Positions 36,729 through 44,760 of a stretch of 64,000 nt of DNA are shown piece after piece; within the stretch, counting starts at the first letter, position 1; each line of letters begins with the position of its first letter. A model generated the notes under the pieces. That model was not told the origin of the DNA. It was given only the letters and a program-made list of their open reading frames with translations, and did no database searches. The position numbers were made by a program, and so were the translations under genes. The stretch comes from Desulfomonile tiedjei (lineage in GTDB: Bacteria; Desulfobacterota; Desulfomonilia; Desulfomonilales; Desulfomonilaceae): the NCBI GenBank assembly GCA_016218715.1, contig JACRDG010000068.1, positions 1-64,000 of the forward strand, in the 5' to 3' direction.

Positions 36729-36760
36729 CTGGATTCCGGCCTCCGCCGGAATGACGGGGG
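36729..36760. repeat. CTGGATTCCGGC palindromic repeat
   Basis: ATTCCGGC-ctcc-GCCGGAAT is a perfect eight-bp stem at 36733-36752, flanked by CTGG and GACGGGGG. It is the intact form of the family seen as an inverted pair at 10517-10602. It lies between higA and the acyl-CoA dehydrogenase gene. Confidence 0.75.
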
Positions 36761-36847
36761 AAGAGGCCCTCTTTCTTGTCGTTCAGGTTGAGCCCTCGCA
36801 TGCCCCGAGTAACTGAATGGATGCCTCCCGGATATCGGGATGATAGA

Positions 36848-37990
36848 TCACAGCATCATCTTGGAGATGATTTCCTTCATAATCTCGGAGGTGCCGCCGC
36901 CGATGGAGAGGATGCGGCTATCGCGGTACAGACGTTCCACGAGGCATTCCCGCATGTACCCGTACCCGCCGTGGATCTGCACTGCCGCGTGGCAGACGCG
37001 ATCGCAGATGTCCGTGGCAAAGATCTTGGCCATGGAGATCTCCTTGACCATGTTCTCTCCGGCCTGGATCTTCGCTGCGATCCGATAGGTGAACTCGCGG
37101 CTCACTTCAACGAGCGTGGCCATGTCCACCAGCTTGTGCCGGGTCACCTGGAATCCCATGAGCGCCTTGCCGAACGCTTCCCGGAGCCGAGCGTACTTGA
37201 TGGACTCCTCCAGAGCCAGAGCTGCGGTGGTGTTGGCCATCAGGGCCAGGTAAAGCCGCTCTTTCTGGAAGTTGTTCATGATCCCGTAGAAGCCCGCGCC
37301 TTCCTCGCCCAGGAGGTTTTCCGCAGGCACCCGCATGTCCTCGAAGGAAAGCTCGGCGGTATCCGAAGCCCACCATCCCATCTTGCGGAGCTTCTTGGAA
37401 ACGCTGAATCCCGGCGTGTCGGTCTCCACCACCAGGAGGCTGATCCCGCGATGTCCCGGTCCGCCGGTGCGCACCGCGAGCGTGACCTGGTCCGCACGGG
37501 TGCCGGAGGTGATCATGGTCTTGGAGCCGTTCACCACATAGTGGTCGCCGTCACGGACCGCTCGAGTGCGGAGATTGGCCACATCGGAACCGCCGCCGGG
37601 CTCGGTGATGCCGAGCGCTGCAACCTTCTCGCCTCGCAATACCGGAGGAATAAAACGCTCTTTCTGTTCGGGAGTGCCCAGCGCCAGAATGGGCGGGAGC
37701 GCAATCGAGAGGGACATAAGCCCCGCAGACACACCGCCCGATCCCGATCGGGTCAGCTCTTCGGTGAGCACAACCTCATGGAAGATGTCTGCCGGGCTGC
37801 CTCCATATTCTTCGGGGTAGTTCACCCCCAGCAGACCGATTTCCCCGGCTTTTCGGTACAATTCCCGCGGAAATTCCCCCGCCTCTTCCCACTCGTCCAC
37901 AAAAGGCTTGACCTCACGTTCGACAAAACGAGCGACCGTCTGGCGCAGAATGTGATGCGTCTCCCCAAAATAGTCGAGGCTGCTCTGCAT
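36848..37990 (-). CDS. Acyl-CoA dehydrogenase
   Basis: 380 residues. Family motifs: LGITEPGGGSDVA (signature 1), REAFGKALMGFQVTRHKLV, and IHGGYGYMRE...RLYRDSRILSIGGGTSEIM at the C-terminus. The short-chain catalytic Glu position is Gly (IGGGT), while KERL in the middle helix supplies the Glu used by isovaleryl- and long-chain-type enzymes. It lies at the end of the carboxylase operon but is separated from the MaoC-SCP2 gene by 390 bp of hairpin-rich DNA, so it may have its own message. A strong hairpin sits just 28 bp before its start codon. Confidence 0.94.
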   Translation of the reverse strand: MQSSLDYFGETHHILRQTVARFVEREVKPFVDEWEEAGEFPRELYRKAGEIGLLGVNYPEEYGGSPADIFHEVVLTEELTRSGSGGVSAGLMSLSIALPPILALGTPEQKERFIPPVLRGEKVAALGITEPGGGSDVANLRTRAVRDGDHYVVNGSKTMITSGTRADQVTLAVRTGGPGHRGISLLVVETDTPGFSVSKKLRKMGWWASDTAELSFEDMRVPAENLLGEEGAGFYGIMNNFQKERLYLALMANTTAALALEESIKYARLREAFGKALMGFQVTRHKLVDMATLVEVSREFTYRIAAKIQAGENMVKEISMAKIFATDICDRVCHAAVQIHGGYGYMRECLVERLYRDSRILSIGGGTSEIMKEIISKMML

Positions 37991-38017
37991 GTTCGTTCCC
38001 TTTCAAGGGAGCAATCC

Positions 38018-38049
38018 GGGGAGGACCTTTTTTCAAAAAGGTCCTCCCC
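38018..38049. terminator. Perfect 15-bp inverted repeat, terminator-like
   Basis: GGGGAGGACCTTTTT and its exact complement are separated by two bases. The GC-rich stem enclosing T/A runs would act in either direction. It lies 28 bp before the acyl-CoA dehydrogenase ATG at 37990, so it is likely to terminate read-through from the upstream operon or to shape the 5' end of the downstream message. Confidence 0.6.
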
Positions 38050-38067
38050 GTGCCCCTCTCCAAAAAC

Positions 38068-38133
38068 TTCTCATTTCCGTGGTTTCTCGGCTTTCCTCTG
38101 CGAGGAAATCCGGGAAACCACGGGAGTGAGAAT
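38068..38133. repeat. Long imperfect hairpin
   Basis: CCGTGGTTTC (38077-38086) pairs with GAAACCACGG (38114-38123). Inside, TTTCCTC pairs with GAGGAAA around a three-base loop; outside, TTCTCA pairs with TGAGAA. The whole forms an almost continuous stem of about 66 bases, probably a palindromic intergenic repeat. Confidence 0.65.
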
Positions 38134-38382
38134 TTCCTGGCCGGAGCCTGGCGGGAACGTCCTTCCGCAAAAAGGTTCCCCGTGGATCGAACCTTTGACA
38201 GCGAACCGGCGTCGGCCTGCCGGCTGAGCGAGCACAAGAAGGATCGGGTCCTGTCGCAAGGACCTCTCTCCAAGAAAGGGCATGCAAGGAATTGGGAATT
38301 GTTGAAAGGGGTCCCGGGAGAAACCCCTTGAGCACAGTTTCCCCCGGAAATTTTCGCAAGGGCTCCGAGTTTTTCAACGCTC

Positions 38383-39183
38383 CTAAAGAGGGAAGAGCGA
38401 CGGAATACGCTGTGCGGCCATGATGTCGCCGGTCGCCTTGAGTTTCCCGGTCATGAATGCGGTCATGCCGTTGAGGGTGCCGTTGCACATGGCGATCCAG
38501 TCCGCGTCGGCCATGGTGAGGGTCACGCTGGGAGCGTCGTGCACGCCGCTCTTCACGTCGCAAGTGCCGTTCTCGATCACCACGTACCAGTCGCCGGCTT
38601 CCCCACCGGTAATGTGGAACTGAAAGATAACGTTCAGTCCGGTAGCCGCGGGGGCGTTGAACACCGTCGGCATCTTCTCGAAGACCTCTTTTACTGAAGT
38701 AAGTGCCATTTTCTTTTCCTCTCTCTTTGATTGACTGGAAAAAAGTTCTTCCTGTGTTGGCGGCGGCAGGACGATGGCTTCACCGGTAGCCACCGTCTCG
38801 CTCCGCTGGTTGGTCCAGGTGAGCGCCAAACGGACACGGCGTTTCGCTTCTATCTTTTCGACGACCTCGGCCGTCGCGGTGATGGTATCGCCAAAGTACG
38901 TCGGCGCTCGAAAACGAGTGGTAACCTCCAGGGCGACGGTCCCGAGGCCCGGGAGCTTCATGCCGAGGACCGGCGCGATCAGGCTCTGCGGAAGAGCGCC
39001 GTGGGCAATACGCGTCCCGAAAGGGGTGAGCCGGGCGAATTCCTCGTTCACGTGCATGGGGTTGAAGTCGCCGCTGATCCCCGCGAAGAGGTACACGTCA
39101 GTCTCGGTGATCGTCTTGCTGAAGGACGCCTTCATCCCCACTTCAAGCTGATCGTACGTCAATCCAAGCTCGAACTGCATCAT
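38383..39183 (-). CDS. MaoC-like hydratase fused to an SCP2 domain
   Basis: 266 residues. Residues 1-140 form a hot-dog-fold MaoC/(R)-hydratase domain with the motif DFNPMHVNEEFA (catalytic Asp39 and His44), followed by FGTRIAHGA. Residues 159-266 form a sterol-carrier-protein-2-like lipid-binding domain (VTLTMADADWIAMCNG). The linker contains AGAGAGGAAAAG just before an in-frame ATG (38709), a plausible internal start that would yield a free SCP2 domain. MaoC hydratases add water to enoyl-CoA; SCP2 domains bind acyl chains. It is in the carboxylase operon, 21 bp after the BKACE gene. Confidence 0.9.
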   Translation of the reverse strand: MMQFELGLTYDQLEVGMKASFSKTITETDVYLFAGISGDFNPMHVNEEFARLTPFGTRIAHGALPQSLIAPVLGMKLPGLGTVALEVTTRFRAPTYFGDTITATAEVVEKIEAKRRVRLALTWTNQRSETVATGEAIVLPPPTQEELFSSQSKREEKKMALTSVKEVFEKMPTVFNAPAATGLNVIFQFHITGGEAGDWYVVIENGTCDVKSGVHDAPSVTLTMADADWIAMCNGTLNGMTAFMTGKLKATGDIMAAQRIPSLFPL

Positions 39184-39204
39184 CGACTCCGCCTCCCGGC
39201 TCTG

Positions 39205-40092
39205 TCAAGCATGGACCAGCTTCAGCCGCTCGCGGCATTCTGCGACGGTTGCAACTTCGCGGCCCTGATCGCGGATCATCCGGGCGGCCTTTTCCACGAG
39301 TTTACCATTGGATTCGGCCATGACACCGGGGCTAACGTAAAAATTATCTTCCAGACCCACCCGCACGTTGCCACCCAGACCGATGGCCGCAGCCACCAGA
39401 CGCCACTGGTCCTGACCGATGCCGATGACTTCCCAATCGCTGCGTGGCGGAAGCATTTCCACCATGTGGATCAGGTTCGGCACAGTCGGCGGAATGCCGC
39501 CAAGGACGCCGACGATCAGGCTGTACTGAAACGGTGGCTCCAGCAGGCCCATGTCGATGAGCGGCAGAGAATTGCCGATGTGCCCGGTATCGAAACACTC
39601 CAGCTCCGGTTTCGTCCCGACCTCTTTCATCGCGCTGACGATCTGCACGATCTCGGCAAAAGGATTGGGGAATACGAACTCGAAGACGAAGTTCTTCTTT
39701 TTGGGATTGTACTTGGCGTAGTTCATCGATCCCATGTTCAATGCGCCGATGGCCGGCTTGACCGCCTGAATGTGCGCGATCTTCTGCTGGGTCGTGATGC
39801 TGATCGCTCCGGTCGAGAAATTGATGACAATCGGACAGGCAGCGGTCACCGCGTCGTAGATATTCCGGTAATCCTGCACCTCGTAGCTCGGCAGACCATC
39901 CGGCGTCCGAGCATGAATGTGCACCACCGCCGCGCCCGCGTCGTACGCACGTTTCGCCTCCGCGGCATACTCCTCGGGAGTGTACGGTATCGCGGGACAT
40001 TGCGCCCGATTGGCCACCACCCCGGATAACGCACACGTTATCATGCAGGATCGCTCGTAGTCCTGATTCTCTCTAACCCACAAAGACGGCAT
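39205..40092 (-). CDS. BKACE family (DUF849) beta-keto acid cleavage enzyme
   Basis: 295 residues, TIM-barrel family that includes 3-keto-5-aminohexanoate cleavage enzyme. The Zn-binding HIH pair is in VHIHARTPDG, and the late RVGLEDN supplies the third ligand Glu with neighbouring Arg and Asp, as in characterised members. These enzymes condense a beta-keto acid with acetyl-CoA and split the product to acetoacetate plus a new acyl-CoA. GGAGGTG precedes the ATG. It lies between the enoyl-CoA hydratase and MaoC-SCP2 genes in the operon, where an HMG-CoA lyase would be expected in a liu pathway. The substrate cannot be read from sequence. Confidence 0.92.
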   Translation of the reverse strand: MPSLWVRENQDYERSCMITCALSGVVANRAQCPAIPYTPEEYAAEAKRAYDAGAAVVHIHARTPDGLPSYEVQDYRNIYDAVTAACPIVINFSTGAISITTQQKIAHIQAVKPAIGALNMGSMNYAKYNPKKKNFVFEFVFPNPFAEIVQIVSAMKEVGTKPELECFDTGHIGNSLPLIDMGLLEPPFQYSLIVGVLGGIPPTVPNLIHMVEMLPPRSDWEVIGIGQDQWRLVAAAIGLGGNVRVGLEDNFYVSPGVMAESNGKLVEKAARMIRDQGREVATVAECRERLKLVHA

Positions 40093-40109
40093 CTAAACAC
40101 CACCTCCGC

Positions 40110-40883
40110 TCATCGGCCTTTCCAGGTCGGTTGTCGTTTCTGGATGAATGCTGTCATCCCTTCCGCGGCGTCCTCGGTGGCCGCAACGGCGACCAGTTGC
40201 TCGCACAGGTAGTCGAGCGCTTCATCCAGGGGTTGACCTTCCACGGCCGCGAGGGCCTGTCTCCCCAGCTCGATCGCGAGCGGCGCTTTGGCTGCTACTG
40301 CCGCGAGGGTTTCATCCACCACCCGGTCGAGATTCTCGGCAGGGACCGCCCGGGTGATGAGCCCCATTTCCTCAGCTTCCGCTGCGGAAAGCGACCGCGC
40401 GGTATAGATCATCTCAAGAGCTTTCTTACGACTCGCATTGCGGAAGATCAGGGCGCCGATCATCATGGGGAAGAGCCCCACCTTGACTTCCGGGGTTCCG
40501 AACGTTGCCCCGTCAGCCGCGTACACCATGTCACAGGCGAGCATGAGCCCCATGCCGCCGGCCAAACAGTGGCCGTTGACCCTGGCGACGAGCGGTTTGG
40601 ACAGGTGCGCCATCATCTTCAAGAGGGTTGCGTACTTCTGCGCCCCCGCGGCAACGCCGCCTTCAGCCAGGCTCCCGGCAAGGTCCGCGCCAGAACAGAA
40701 CACCTTCTCTCCTGCGGCTGTCAGGCAGATCGCCCGGACGTTGTCGTCAGCCTCGGCTTCTTCCAGGAATCCGAGGAAAAGGTCGATCATGGCAGGGCTC
40801 AGGGCGTTGCGACGGGCCTCGCGGTTGATGGTTATCCACCCGATCCTGTCCCTGACCTCGTAGAGCAGTTCCGGTTCACTCAT
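40110..40883 (-). CDS. Enoyl-CoA hydratase/isomerase family protein
   Basis: 257 residues from ATG 40883, which overlaps the biotin-carrier stop by 8 bp and has GGAGGG upstream. Crotonase-fold motifs: CSGADL in the first oxyanion loop, HCLAGGMGLMLACDMV in the second, and FGTPEVKVGLFPMM. The operon position next to an MCC-type carboxylase suggests a methylglutaconyl-CoA hydratase-like role (LiuC/AtuE type), adding water to the carboxylated enoyl-CoA. Catalytic Glu residues typical of hydratases are partly replaced (MIGA region), so isomerase or other chemistry is possible. Confidence 0.92.
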   Translation of the reverse strand: MSEPELLYEVRDRIGWITINREARRNALSPAMIDLFLGFLEEAEADDNVRAICLTAAGEKVFCSGADLAGSLAEGGVAAGAQKYATLLKMMAHLSKPLVARVNGHCLAGGMGLMLACDMVYAADGATFGTPEVKVGLFPMMIGALIFRNASRKKALEMIYTARSLSAAEAEEMGLITRAVPAENLDRVVDETLAAVAAKAPLAIELGRQALAAVEGQPLDEALDYLCEQLVAVAATEDAAEGMTAFIQKRQPTWKGR

Positions 40884-41397
40884 CGTCCGTACCCTCCGCT
40901 GCCCGGTCGATCTCGACCAGGATCTCACCGGGGCTTACCTTTGCGCCGACCTCGGTGTTGACCGCGGCGACGGTTCCGGAATACGGCGCGGAGAGCGTCA
41001 GCTCCATCTTCATGGCCGAGACCACCACCAGCGCCTGTCCCTTGGTCACTTCGTTTCCGACCTCGACCAGGACCCGCATCACGGTGGCAGGGGTCGGAGG
41101 AGTGACCTCACCCGGCGCATCATCGAGTCCGCGGCCCTTGCGTCGAGGGATGGAGTCCGCATCCTGGACGAACCGCGCCTTCCCGTTGAACCAGACCCAG
41201 GTGCCGTCTTCCGCAGGGGACAAGAACAGGTTGAAACACTGCCGATCCACGGTGAGGTGCATCTGGTCCGGAGAAACAGCCTTGACTGTCACGGAGCGGG
41301 ATTCCCCTCCCGTAGTCACCTGGCAGGAACGGGTCTCGTCGAGCCGACCGACTTCCAAGGTGACCACGTCCTGTCCGATTTTGAGTCTGTAATTCAC
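40876..41397 (-). CDS. Biotin carboxyl carrier protein of an acyl-CoA carboxylase
   Basis: 173 residues. The C-terminal biotinyl domain (about 98-168) has the modified lysine in VSAMKMEL. The N-terminal 75 residues (MNYRLKIG...) resemble the BT-like domain that links biotin carboxylase to carrier in MCC/PCC alpha subunits. It appears to be the second half of an MCC-type alpha subunit whose first half is encoded by the next gene upstream (41630-43129), the two being separated by 232 bp with a palindromic repeat. Biotinylated in the cell by BirA. Confidence 0.93.
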   Translation of the reverse strand: MNYRLKIGQDVVTLEVGRLDETRSCQVTTGGESRSVTVKAVSPDQMHLTVDRQCFNLFLSPAEDGTWVWFNGKARFVQDADSIPRRKGRGLDDAPGEVTPPTPATVMRVLVEVGNEVTKGQALVVVSAMKMELTLSAPYSGTVAAVNTEVGAKVSPGEILVEIDRAAEGTDDE

Positions 41398-41515
41398 GAA
41401 CCGGCTCCTCTGCGGTCAAGGCATGCGCAAATGCTTGGTACCGCATTTCATAAATGCGGTTCGGATGTCAGTGGGACGCTGTCTCAATTCAGCACCGCGG
41501 CCTCACTGGCTGTAT

Positions 41516-41576
41516 TGGTGGGACAGGCGTCCCGCCTGTCATTTCCCGAGGGACAGGCAAGATGCCCGTCCCACCA
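41516..41576. repeat. Two-armed GGTGGGACAGGC palindromic element
   Basis: TGGTGGGACAGGCg starts the element and cGTCCCACCA closes it. Each arm is itself palindromic (GGCGTCCCGCC; GGCAAGATGCC). The element lies in the gap splitting the biotin carboxylase from its carrier domain. A related half-copy is at 31931-31961. Confidence 0.75.
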
Positions 41577-41629
41577 TGATCCCCGGAATGCGCTACCGAA
41601 CTTGCGCAAACAAGTACTCAGGCCGGCTG

Positions 41630-43129
41630 TCAACCAAGAAGATCCAGGGCCCCGAGCCGCTGCCACGGGGACTGTTGCTCGGCCGTCCCGATGTCCGCCT
41701 GGGATGCGAGAGCAGGCCGCACGCCGGCCAGGTCGTTCAACACGAAACCGAGCGCGGCAACATCGTCCGTGCTCGTGTCAGGCTTCCACTGCGCGAAATG
41801 CTCCTCGATGAAGCGAGTATGAATGTCCCCTGCCCGGAACGGCTCGGAAGAAATGATGTCCAGCAGGAATTCCACCGGAGTCTTCACGCCCAGCAGTACG
41901 CTCTCCTGCAAGGCCCGGATCATCCTCGCGCATGCCGAGGTTCGATCTTCGGCCCAGACGATGAGTTTCCCGAGAATCGGATCGTAGTTCACCGGCACGT
42001 CGAACCCGCGGTAGATGCCGTGGTCGTACCGAATCCCCGGACCTTCCGCTGGCCTGAAGAGGAGGATCTTCCCGGGAGAGGGCATAAAGTTGGCTTCAGG
42101 GTCTTCCGCGTATATGCGGCATTCGATGGCGTGCCCGCGGCGGAACACCTGCTCCTGAGTGAACGGCAACGGTTCGCCTGCTGCAATCTCGATCTGATGC
42201 TTGACCAAGTCCAGGCCCGTGGTCATTTCCGTGATGGGATGCTCCACCTGGAGGCGCGTGTTCACCTCCAGGAAATAGAACGCGCCGGTCCTGTCCAGGA
42301 GGAACTCCACCGTCCCCGCGTTGACGTATCCAGCGGCCTTGGCTGCCGCAACAGCGGCTGCGGCCATGCGCTGCCGGAGGTCCACGGTGAGGGCAGGGGA
42401 GGGGGTCTCCTCGATGATTTTCTGGTGACGGCGCTGCACCGAGCATTCCCGCTCGAAGAGGTGAACGACATTGCCGTACCTGTCGGCCAGGATCTGAAAC
42501 TCCACATGGCGGGGCCGGTCGAGGTACTTTTCGAGGTAAATGGAACCGTCTCCAAAGGCCGCCAATGCCTCGCTCGCAGCCATTGCGATCGCGTCGGCCA
42601 ACTCATCTTCGGACCAGACGATGCGCATCCCCTTGCCGCCGCCGCCGGCCGCTGCCTTCACGAGAACCGGATACCCGAGCGTTCCGGCTGCAACAGCGAG
42701 TCGGTCGGGGTCAGCCTCGGACGCGGTCATGCCGGGGATGATGGGGACGTCGCTGCGGGCCATGATGGTCCGCGCGGTAGTCTTATCGCCAAGGTTCGCC
42801 ATAACGTCCGCAGGCGGGCCGATGAAGACCAACCCCTCTTCAGTGATCCGTTTCGCGAAAACGGGGTTCTCAGCGAGGAAGCCGTACCCGGGATGAATAG
42901 CCTGTGCGCCCGTGTCTTTGGCTGCCTGCACGATCTTGTCGATGTTCAGGTAGCTCGACGCTGGATCGGATTCACCCAGCAGGACCGCCTCGTCCGCGGT
43001 CAAGACGTGCAGGGCTTCGCGATCCGCTTCCGAGTATACCGCCACGGTGGCGATACCCATCTCCCGTGCCGTGCGCATCACCCGGACTGCTATCTCCCCG
43101 CGATTGGCTACAAGGATCTTGGAGAACAT
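41630..43129 (-). CDS. Biotin carboxylase subunit of an acyl-CoA carboxylase
   Basis: 499 residues from ATG 43129 (AGGGG upstream); the frame is open further but lacks homology. The ATP-grasp motifs are intact: ILVANRGEIAVRV, HPGYGFLAEN, KAAAGGGGKGM, RRHQKIIEE and EVNTRLQVEHP. The core ends near residue 447; about 50 more residues lead into what would normally be the BT and biotin-carrier domains. The gene stops there, and those domains are encoded by a separate downstream gene. It lies 10 bp behind the carboxyltransferase gene. It carboxylates biotin using bicarbonate and ATP. Confidence 0.94.
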   Translation of the reverse strand: MFSKILVANRGEIAVRVMRTAREMGIATVAVYSEADREALHVLTADEAVLLGESDPASSYLNIDKIVQAAKDTGAQAIHPGYGFLAENPVFAKRITEEGLVFIGPPADVMANLGDKTTARTIMARSDVPIIPGMTASEADPDRLAVAAGTLGYPVLVKAAAGGGGKGMRIVWSEDELADAIAMAASEALAAFGDGSIYLEKYLDRPRHVEFQILADRYGNVVHLFERECSVQRRHQKIIEETPSPALTVDLRQRMAAAAVAAAKAAGYVNAGTVEFLLDRTGAFYFLEVNTRLQVEHPITEMTTGLDLVKHQIEIAAGEPLPFTQEQVFRRGHAIECRIYAEDPEANFMPSPGKILLFRPAEGPGIRYDHGIYRGFDVPVNYDPILGKLIVWAEDRTSACARMIRALQESVLLGVKTPVEFLLDIISSEPFRAGDIHTRFIEEHFAQWKPDTSTDDVAALGFVLNDLAGVRPALASQADIGTAEQQSPWQRLGALDLLG

Positions 43130-43139
43130 GCGAACGCCC

Positions 43140-44756
43140 CTACATCCTGAAGGTGCCGTGCCCCTGGTTGCGACCTGCCAGAGGCGCACCGAGCGACACC
43201 GAAATCGCGAGGCCCAGCACATCCCTGGTTCTTGCAGGATCGACGATCCCGTCATCCCAGAGGTTGGCCGTGCTGTAATACGCGTTCCCTTCCTTCAAAG
43301 CCGAATCGATGATCGGCTGGCGGATGCCTGCAACCAACTCCGCAGGGAGCGGCGGCTGGCCTTCCCGGGCCAACTGGTCGTTCTTGACCGAAATGAGAAC
43401 GCTCGCGGCCTGCTCGCCTCCCATGACGCCGATCTGCGCGTTGGGCCACATCCAGAGAAACCGCGGCGAGTAGCCGCGGCCGCACATGCCGTAGTTCCCC
43501 GCGCCGAAAGAGGCTCCGATGATGACCGTGAACTTCGGCACGGTCGCGGTGGAGACCGCGTGGACCATCTTGTGGCCGTCTTTGGTGATGCCGCGGCGCT
43601 CGTATTCCCGCCCGATGATGTACCCGTTGATGTTCTGCAGGAACAGGAGCGGGATTCCCTGCCGGTCGCAGAGCGATATAAACTGCGTCGCCTTGAGCGA
43701 GCTGTCCGAAAAGAGCACGCCGTTGTTGCCCAGGATTCCCACCTGGTACCCATGGATGTACGCCCAGCCGCAGACCAGAGTAGGGCCGTACATGGCCTTG
43801 AATTCGAGGAATTCCGATCCGTCCGCGATCCGGGCGATCACCTCCCGCACATCGTATGGCGTCGAAATGCTTCGAGGGACGATGCCCCAGATCTCTTGCG
43901 GGTCGTAGAGCGGTTCAGACGGAGCACGGGTCGGGATGGTCGCCTTTTCCTGCCGAGGCAAGAGGCTCATGACATCGCGAATGATCTGGATCGCGTGCTC
44001 GTCGTCTTCCGCGAAATAGTCGGACACGCCCGATTCCTGGCAATGAACCCGCGCACCGCCCAGGTCTTCCGCGGTGACCTCTTCGCCGGTGGCAGCACGC
44101 ACCAGCGGCGGGCCGCCAAGGAATATGGCGCCGGTGCCCGTCACATGAACCACATGATCGGACATGGCCGGGATGTACGCTCCACCCGCGGTGCACAGCC
44201 CCATCACCGCGGTGAGCTGCGGAATATTCATCTTGGAGATGATGGCCTGGTTGTAGAAGATGCGGCCGCCATCGTCCACGTCAGGGAATATCTCGGACTG
44301 GAGCGGCAAGTACGCGCCGCCGGAGTCGACGAGCATGATCATGGGGAGGTTATTCTCCATGCAAATGGTCTGACAGCGCAGCGTCTTCTTGACCCCCATG
44401 GGATAGACGGTGCCGCCCTTGATCATCGGATCGTTTGCATGAACGAATACTTCCCGGCCCTGGACGATCCCGATGCCTGCGCGGGTGCCGGCGCCGTGGA
44501 CCTTGCCGTCGTACATCCCTTTTGCCGCGAGCGGCGCGATCTCGAGCCAGGGCGTGTTTCTGTCCAAGAGCTTGTCCAGGCGCTCCTGCACGGTCAGCTT
44601 CCCGAGTTCCGCGTTCCGCTTGCGGGCCTTTTCCGAGCGATCTTCGCGAGCCTTCTTGAGTTCGGCCTTGAGGTCCGCGACCATCTGCTCCATGGCCGCG
44701 AAGTTGGCCTTGTACTCGTCGCTGCCCGTATCGATCCGGCTTTCAATCACTTCCAT
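43140..44756 (-). CDS. Acyl-CoA carboxylase carboxyltransferase, methylcrotonyl-CoA type
   Basis: 538 residues with both crotonase-like halves of a beta subunit. The wording is MCC-beta-like: LVDSGGAYLPLQSEIFPD, GRIFYNQA, GLCTAGGAYIPAMSDH, IFLGGPPLVRAATGEEV and the second-half GASFGAGNYGMCGRGYSPRF. It transfers CO2 from carboxybiotin to a branched enoyl-CoA such as 3-methylcrotonyl-CoA or geranyl-CoA. It is tightly packed between an acyl-CoA dehydrogenase gene (4 bp) and the biotin carboxylase gene (10 bp). Distinguishing MCC from geranyl-CoA carboxylase would need alignment of the acyl pocket. Confidence 0.94.
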   Translation of the reverse strand: MEVIESRIDTGSDEYKANFAAMEQMVADLKAELKKAREDRSEKARKRNAELGKLTVQERLDKLLDRNTPWLEIAPLAAKGMYDGKVHGAGTRAGIGIVQGREVFVHANDPMIKGGTVYPMGVKKTLRCQTICMENNLPMIMLVDSGGAYLPLQSEIFPDVDDGGRIFYNQAIISKMNIPQLTAVMGLCTAGGAYIPAMSDHVVHVTGTGAIFLGGPPLVRAATGEEVTAEDLGGARVHCQESGVSDYFAEDDEHAIQIIRDVMSLLPRQEKATIPTRAPSEPLYDPQEIWGIVPRSISTPYDVREVIARIADGSEFLEFKAMYGPTLVCGWAYIHGYQVGILGNNGVLFSDSSLKATQFISLCDRQGIPLLFLQNINGYIIGREYERRGITKDGHKMVHAVSTATVPKFTVIIGASFGAGNYGMCGRGYSPRFLWMWPNAQIGVMGGEQAASVLISVKNDQLAREGQPPLPAELVAGIRQPIIDSALKEGNAYYSTANLWDDGIVDPARTRDVLGLAISVSLGAPLAGRNQGHGTFRM

Positions 44757-44760
44757 ACGC

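Larger units (their letters stand above)
37991..38382. other. Hairpin-rich intergenic region
   Basis: No credible gene in these 390 bp within the catabolic cluster. They contain two strong hairpins (listed separately) and several looser inverted repeats. The base composition and repeats suggest accumulated palindromic elements rather than decayed coding sequence. Confidence 0.6.

Noticed and set aside
36576-36847. Search for a higB toxin upstream of higA
   Set aside because: No frame with RelE/HigB features on either strand; only a promoter-like sequence and a palindromic repeat were found.
36776-38227. 483-codon frame on the plus strand
   Set aside because: It mirrors an acyl-CoA dehydrogenase and runs through hairpin repeats; His/Arg-rich composition is not protein-like.
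41430-41465. ACCGCATTTCATAAATGCGGT as a third copy of the MITE-like element end
   Set aside because: It resembles the terminal repeat only over about ten bases, and no partner end or internal hairpins lie at the right distance.
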